9,150 nt of DNA from JBQCDV01 sp051960855. GTDB taxonomy: Bacteria; Actinomycetota; Actinomycetes; JAJZTN01. Position numbers and translations under genes: made by a program. The DNA is taken from contig JBQCDV010000200.1 in assembly GCA_051960855.1 (NCBI GenBank), positions 1 through 9,150 on the forward strand, given 5' to 3'. Positions 6,005 to 9,150 of the stretch are shown here, one piece after another; the first letter of the stretch is position 1, and the number at the start of each line of letters is the position of its first letter. Under the pieces are notes generated by a model. That model saw nothing but the letters and a program-made list of their open reading frames with translations, ran no database searches and was not told where the DNA came from.

Positions 6005-6958
6005 GTGCCCGGGGTGCCGCCCGCGCGCTACGCCTACATGGGCCCGGCGGGGACCTTCTCGGAGCAGGCGCTGCGCACCGTCCCGGCCGCTCGCGCCTCC
6101 GACGCCGTGCCGTGCTCGACTGTGCCCGCCGCCCTCGAGGCCGTCCGCCGCGGTGATGTCGACTTCGCCATGGTGCCGATCGAGAACAGCGTCGAGGGGT
6201 CGGTCAACGTCACGCTCGATGAGCTGGCGGGGGGCGACCCGCTGCGCATCGTGCGCGAGGTCGCCCTGCCCATCCGCTTCGCGCTGCTGGCCCGGCCCGG
6301 AACGTCGCTGTCGTCGGTGCGGGCCGTGGGCTCGCACCCCCACGCGCTGGCGCAGTGCCGGCGCTGGGTCGCCGACCAGCTCCCCGGCACGGCGATGCTC
6401 GAGGCGCCGAGCACCAGCGCCGCCGCCGAGGCGGTGGCTGCGGGGACAGCAGGCTTCGAAGCCGCTCTGTCCGCCGGCGTGGCGGCGGAGAGGTACCGGC
6501 TGCAGGTGCTGGCCGACGGCATCAACGACAACGACGCCGCCGTGACCCGCTTCGTCCTCGTCACACGGCCGAAGGAGCCGGGTTCCGGAGGTGACGCGCA
6601 GGTCCCGACCGGGCACGACAAGACCTCCCTGGTCGCCTACATCCACGACGACCACCCGGGGGCGCTGCTCGAGATCCTCACGGAGTTCGCCGTGCGCGGG
6701 GTCAACCTGACGCGCATCGAGTCCCGCCCGACCGGTGACAAGCTCGGCGACTACCACTTCAGCATCGACTGCGAGGGCCACGTCCTCGATGAGCGGGTGG
6801 GCGAGGCGCTCATGGGGCTGCGCCGGGTGTGCGCGGACGTGCGGTTTCTCGGCAGTTATGAGCGCGCGGACGGGATCGCCCCCAGCGTGCGGAGGGGCAC
6901 CACGGACCTCGACTTCCGGGACGCGCACGCCTGGCTGTCCCGTATCCGCGGGCGCTGA
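6005..6958 (+). CDS. pheA: Prephenate dehydratase
   Basis: This enzyme decarboxylates and dehydrates prephenate to phenylpyruvate, the committed step of phenylalanine synthesis, in the cytoplasm. The 317-residue product is the monofunctional type without a chorismate mutase domain. The dehydratase domain (about 8-188) opens with YAYMGPAGTFSEQAL (9-23), has MVPIENSVEGSVN (56-68) and ends with the catalytic Thr-Arg-Phe motif (181-183, DNDAAVTRFVLVT). A C-terminal ACT regulatory domain (about 206-286) follows, with GALL (219-222) and ESRP (239-242), the phenylalanine-binding signatures, so feedback inhibition by phenylalanine is expected. A tail of about 30 residues follows the ACT domain. GTG 6005 sits 1 nt after the DUF4446 stop with GAGG 7 nt upstream. 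serS, which often follows pheA in actinobacteria, is absent; a convergent yihY gene is next. Confidence 0.96.
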   Translation: MPGVPPARYAYMGPAGTFSEQALRTVPAARASDAVPCSTVPAALEAVRRGDVDFAMVPIENSVEGSVNVTLDELAGGDPLRIVREVALPIRFALLARPGTSLSSVRAVGSHPHALAQCRRWVADQLPGTAMLEAPSTSAAAEAVAAGTAGFEAALSAGVAAERYRLQVLADGINDNDAAVTRFVLVTRPKEPGSGGDAQVPTGHDKTSLVAYIHDDHPGALLEILTEFAVRGVNLTRIESRPTGDKLGDYHFSIDCEGHVLDERVGEALMGLRRVCADVRFLGSYERADGIAPSVRRGTTDLDFRDAHAWLSRIRGR

Positions 6959-7001
6959 CGGACGCCGCGCTGACGGACGCCGCGCGCTGACGGACGTCGC
7001 G
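6955..7001 (+). repeat. Three-copy tandem repeat spanning the pheA stop codon
   Basis: Three head-to-tail units occur at 6955-6969 (CTGACGGACGCCGCG), 6970-6986 (the same plus CG) and 6987-7001 (CTGACGGACGTCGCG, one substitution). The first unit contains the pheA stop TGA at 6956-6958. Later copies repeat TGA at 6971 (in frame) and 6988 (out of frame). The units fill most of the 63-bp gap between the convergent genes pheA and yihY. No strong hairpin with a T-run is seen. Confidence 0.8.
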
Positions 7002-7021
7002 GTCGGGAGGTGCCGCGGTGG

Positions 7022-8062
7022 TCAGGAGGCGCGGCGCCGGGACTGGGCGCTGTCCTCGTGGGGAGTCCCCGGCTGACCCGCGGCGTCCCGGCGGGTCGCG
7101 GTCTGCTCGGAGGACTCGTTGCTCTCCTCGCGGTCTCCGGCGCTGCGGGTGACGCGGGCCGCCTCCAGCTCGGCGGCCAGGGAGGTGCCCCCGAAGATGG
7201 CCACGGAGCTGAGGTTGGCCCAGATCAGCAGGGCGATCACGGCGGTGAGGGGCCCGTAGGTCTGCCCGAAGCCGCTGCTGAGCCGGACGTAGAGGCCCAG
7301 CAGCAGGGTCACGACGAGCCAGATGACCAGTGCGGCGGTGGCGCCGATCGCCGTCCACTCTCGGCCTGGCTGCCGCCGTGCGGGTGCCTGGGTGAGCAGC
7401 CGGGTGAAGGACAGCCAGGCCAGAGCCGCGCCGATGAGATAGCAGGCGATGTCGACGACGATCTGCCACGGATGGGACAGGGCGTGGCGCCGCGCCAGGG
7501 TGTCGCCCACCACCGGTCCCATCAGCATCACCATGACGCCGAGCAGGCCAGGCAGGCCGGCAGTCAGGGCAAGCAGGGCCGCCCGCGGGTAGGACTGCTG
7601 CCACGGCCGGTCAGCTTGCAGCCCGTAGATGCGGTTCATGCCCTTCTCGGTCTGGGTCATCGCCACGGTGAGGGAGACCAGACCGGCGATCAGGCCGCCG
7701 ACCAGCGGCAGCCAGACGCCGTGTGCGCCTCGGGAGTGCTGCTGGTCGAGCGTCTTCTTGATGACGTCGTCGCTCGTGCCGGGCGACAGCCGGAGCAGCG
7801 TCTCCTGGAAGACCTCGCCGACCTGACCGGCGAAGGCCCGGCTCAGTCCGACGATGGCGATCGTGAGTGGCACGACGGCCATCACGAGCTGCAGCCCCAG
7901 CGCCCGGGCGCTGGCGAAGCCGTCACCCCGGTGCAGCCGCGACCAGCCGGCGGTGATGAGCCGCCGCCGTGACACCCGGGCGACGAGGTCGCCGGGGCTC
8001 TCGGCCCGCAGATCCGACGGCGGCATGGTGGCCGTCTCGGGCACGCGGGGTGCGGAGCTCAC
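7022..8062 (-). CDS. YihY/BrkB family inner membrane protein
   Basis: The biochemical role of this family is not settled; it was once mislabelled ribonuclease BN, and BrkB of Bordetella was linked to serum resistance. The 346-residue product shows six hydrophobic helices (about 52-75, 116-134, 160-186, 200-220, 237-261, 269-292). It carries the family's C-terminal signature YGPLTAVIALLIWANLSS (269-286), followed by GGTSLAAELEAAR (291-303). The roughly 50 N-terminal and 45 C-terminal residues are hydrophilic; the tail is rich in Glu, Ser, Gln and Arg and looks disordered. GTG 8062 is preceded by GGGGA about 10 nt upstream; ATG at residue 13 is an alternative with no better ribosome site. It lies 29 nt downstream of the acyl-CoA oxidase gene on the same strand with no TANNNT box before it, so it is probably the second gene of that unit. 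It converges on pheA. Confidence 0.9.
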   Translation of the reverse strand: MSSAPRVPETATMPPSDLRAESPGDLVARVSRRRLITAGWSRLHRGDGFASARALGLQLVMAVVPLTIAIVGLSRAFAGQVGEVFQETLLRLSPGTSDDVIKKTLDQQHSRGAHGVWLPLVGGLIAGLVSLTVAMTQTEKGMNRIYGLQADRPWQQSYPRAALLALTAGLPGLLGVMVMLMGPVVGDTLARRHALSHPWQIVVDIACYLIGAALAWLSFTRLLTQAPARRQPGREWTAIGATAALVIWLVVTLLLGLYVRLSSGFGQTYGPLTAVIALLIWANLSSVAIFGGTSLAAELEAARVTRSAGDREESNESSEQTATRRDAAGQPGTPHEDSAQSRRRAS

Positions 8063-8091
8063 CCGCAGGTGTTCCCCGCGCCCCTCGTCGT

Positions 8092-9150
8092 CTAAGCGCT
8101 GATGCCGCCGCCCACGAGGATGTCGTGGGCGGCCATGTCCTCCTGGCGAGCGCTCTCCTCCTCCAGCATCCGGCAGGCCATCAGCTCGCGCGGGATGGCG
8201 AAGGCGTCGACGAGCGTGAGCAGGTGCGGCCGGAGCTCACCCAGCAGGGTGGTGACAGCGCTGGTTACCCCCTTGGATCGCGCTGGCGTCAACCGGCCGT
8301 GTTCGAGGAACCACGCCCGGTCGGCCTCGATGGTCGACAAGGCGTAGAGGTCGCAGACCTTTGCGAGCAGGGCCCGGGCAGCGGGGTCGTCGCAGCGCTC
8401 GATGCCGGCGACGAAGGCCTCCAGCACGACCCGGTCGATGTGGGTCTCAGCGACGCGGAGGACGTGGTCCTGGACCGAGTTGAACACCTCGAACGGCGCT
8501 GTCCCGTCGGCGGCGGCGCGGGCGGCGTTGCGGCGCAGGCGTCGGACGGCGCTCTCGAGGACGTGGCGCTCGCGGTCCTCGAGGGCCTTGAGCTGCCAGC
8601 CCCGGTCCAGCAGCGGCACGTCGTCCTCGCGCCTCGGCACCGCGTCGATGAGACGCTGCACCAGCCCTCGCGCCGCCGTTCGCTCGATGACCGTCTCGCG
8701 CACCTGCTCGGCGACGAAAGCCAGCTTGCCCCAGCCGTCGAGCGAGCCGAAGGCGTCGCGGTACCCCGTCAGCAGGCCCTTGGCGACCAGCTGGAGCAGG
8801 ACGGTGTTGTCGCCCTCGAAGGTCGTGAACACGTCGGTGTCGGCCTTGAGCTGGGGCAGCCGGTTCTCGGCCAGGTACCCGGCTCCTCCGCAGGCCTCGC
8901 GACAGGTCTGGATCGTGCGGGTGGCGTGCCAGGTGTTGGCGGCCTTGAGAGCGGCCGCCCGCGACTCCAGCTCGCGTTGCCGATGCTCGGCTGCGGCGCT
9001 GGCCTGTGACTCGTCGCCCTCCGCGGGGTGACCGTTGACCCTGCCCTGCTGCAGCTCGTGGAGGGTGCGGACCAGCTCCTCCTGGGCGAAGTGCAGGGCG
9101 TAGGTCTTCGCCAGCGCGGGGACGAGCCGCCGCTGGTGGGCGAGGTAGTC
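8092..9150 (-). CDS. Acyl-CoA oxidase, C-terminal part (runs off the right edge)
   Basis: Acyl-CoA oxidases use FAD to convert acyl-CoA to trans-2-enoyl-CoA, passing electrons to oxygen to give hydrogen peroxide. The minus-strand frame is open from the window edge to a TAG at 8094-8092, giving 352 residues; the family usually has about 650, so the N-terminal FAD-binding half is missing. The fragment contains CREACGGAGYL (89-99), matching the CR-ACGG-GY motif of peroxisomal oxidases. TTFEGDNTVLLQ (109-120) follows, where Glu112 corresponds to the catalytic base of the TxEGxNTV motif. The remaining helical region, ending ARQEDMAAHDILVGGGISA, is an ACOX C-terminal domain. These motifs distinguish it from ordinary acyl-CoA dehydrogenases, although some actinobacterial members are annotated that way. 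The internal GTG at 8832 that could start a shorter frame is not a real start, because homology continues upstream of it. Confidence 0.93.
   Translation of the reverse strand, partial: DYLAHQRRLVPALAKTYALHFAQEELVRTLHELQQGRVNGHPAEGDESQASAAAEHRQRELESRAAALKAANTWHATRTIQTCREACGGAGYLAENRLPQLKADTDVFTTFEGDNTVLLQLVAKGLLTGYRDAFGSLDGWGKLAFVAEQVRETVIERTAARGLVQRLIDAVPRREDDVPLLDRGWQLKALEDRERHVLESAVRRLRRNAARAAADGTAPFEVFNSVQDHVLRVAETHIDRVVLEAFVAGIERCDDPAARALLAKVCDLYALSTIEADRAWFLEHGRLTPARSKGVTSAVTTLLGELRPHLLTLVDAFAIPRELMACRMLEEESARQEDMAAHDILVGGGISA

Noticed and set aside
5861..6928. 355-codon minus-strand open frame opposite pheA
   Set aside because: It is antisense to a clear prephenate dehydratase and is His/Arg/Gly-rich without domain signatures.
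6980..7002. Possible terminator hairpin between pheA and yihY (CCGCG/CGCGG)
   Set aside because: There are only 5 paired bases with a 13-nt loop and no T-run. The complementarity follows from the CG-rich tandem repeat.
8092..8832. Short 246-codon gene starting at the GTG at 8832
   Set aside because: The frame continues upstream to the window edge with clear acyl-CoA oxidase motifs, so this GTG is an internal valine codon.
7010..9009. Two long plus-strand open frames (320 and 346 codons) on the right side
   Set aside because: They mirror yihY and the acyl-CoA oxidase gene. Neither has recognisable motifs, and the minus-strand proteins are well supported.

Overview
This window looks like chromosomal DNA from a high-GC actinobacterium. 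Codon third positions are almost all G or C, GTG starts are common, and several genes appear to be read from leaderless promoters. The gene set is also typical of the group: an ELPDKT-type GDT1 protein, a DUF4446-pheA pair, and an acyl-CoA oxidase of bacterial type. The best guess is a Nocardioides-like or related lineage, but the sequence alone does not fix the genus. There is no sign of phage, insertion sequences, CRISPR, tRNA or rRNA, and no gene-free stretch longer than about 65 bases.

Layout from left to right. (1) The start of arcA (arginine deiminase) runs leftward off the window edge. (2) Divergent from it is a rightward block: a ten-helix acyltransferase-3 membrane protein, a short-chain dehydrogenase resembling the hydroxyacyl-CoA dehydrogenase domain of MFE-2, and a TMEM165/GDT1-family cation transporter 6 nt after it. 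(3) Meeting that block tail to tail, with a 69-bp coding overlap, is the leftward larB-larC pair. These make the nickel-pincer nucleotide cofactor; their start and stop overlap as ATGA. (4) Divergent from larB is a rightward DUF4446 gene followed after 1 nt by pheA (prephenate dehydratase). (5) Convergent with pheA are a leftward YihY/BrkB membrane protein and, upstream of it, the C-terminal half of an acyl-CoA oxidase that enters from the right edge.

Functionally the window is a mosaic of small units: arginine catabolism, acyl-lipid or polysaccharide modification, acyl-CoA metabolism, metal transport, nickel cofactor synthesis and phenylalanine biosynthesis. The most interesting part is the centre. 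A complete larBC pair appears without larE or a larA-type client enzyme in view. Its last 22 codons, which encode a His-rich tail, overlap a metal-transporter gene on the other strand.

A second pattern is that each gene I infer to head a transcription unit has a TANNNT-like -10 box exactly 6-7 nt before its start codon, while the downstream genes of the units lack one. This supports leaderless transcription and helps choose start codons. I see no clearly novel defence or mobile system.
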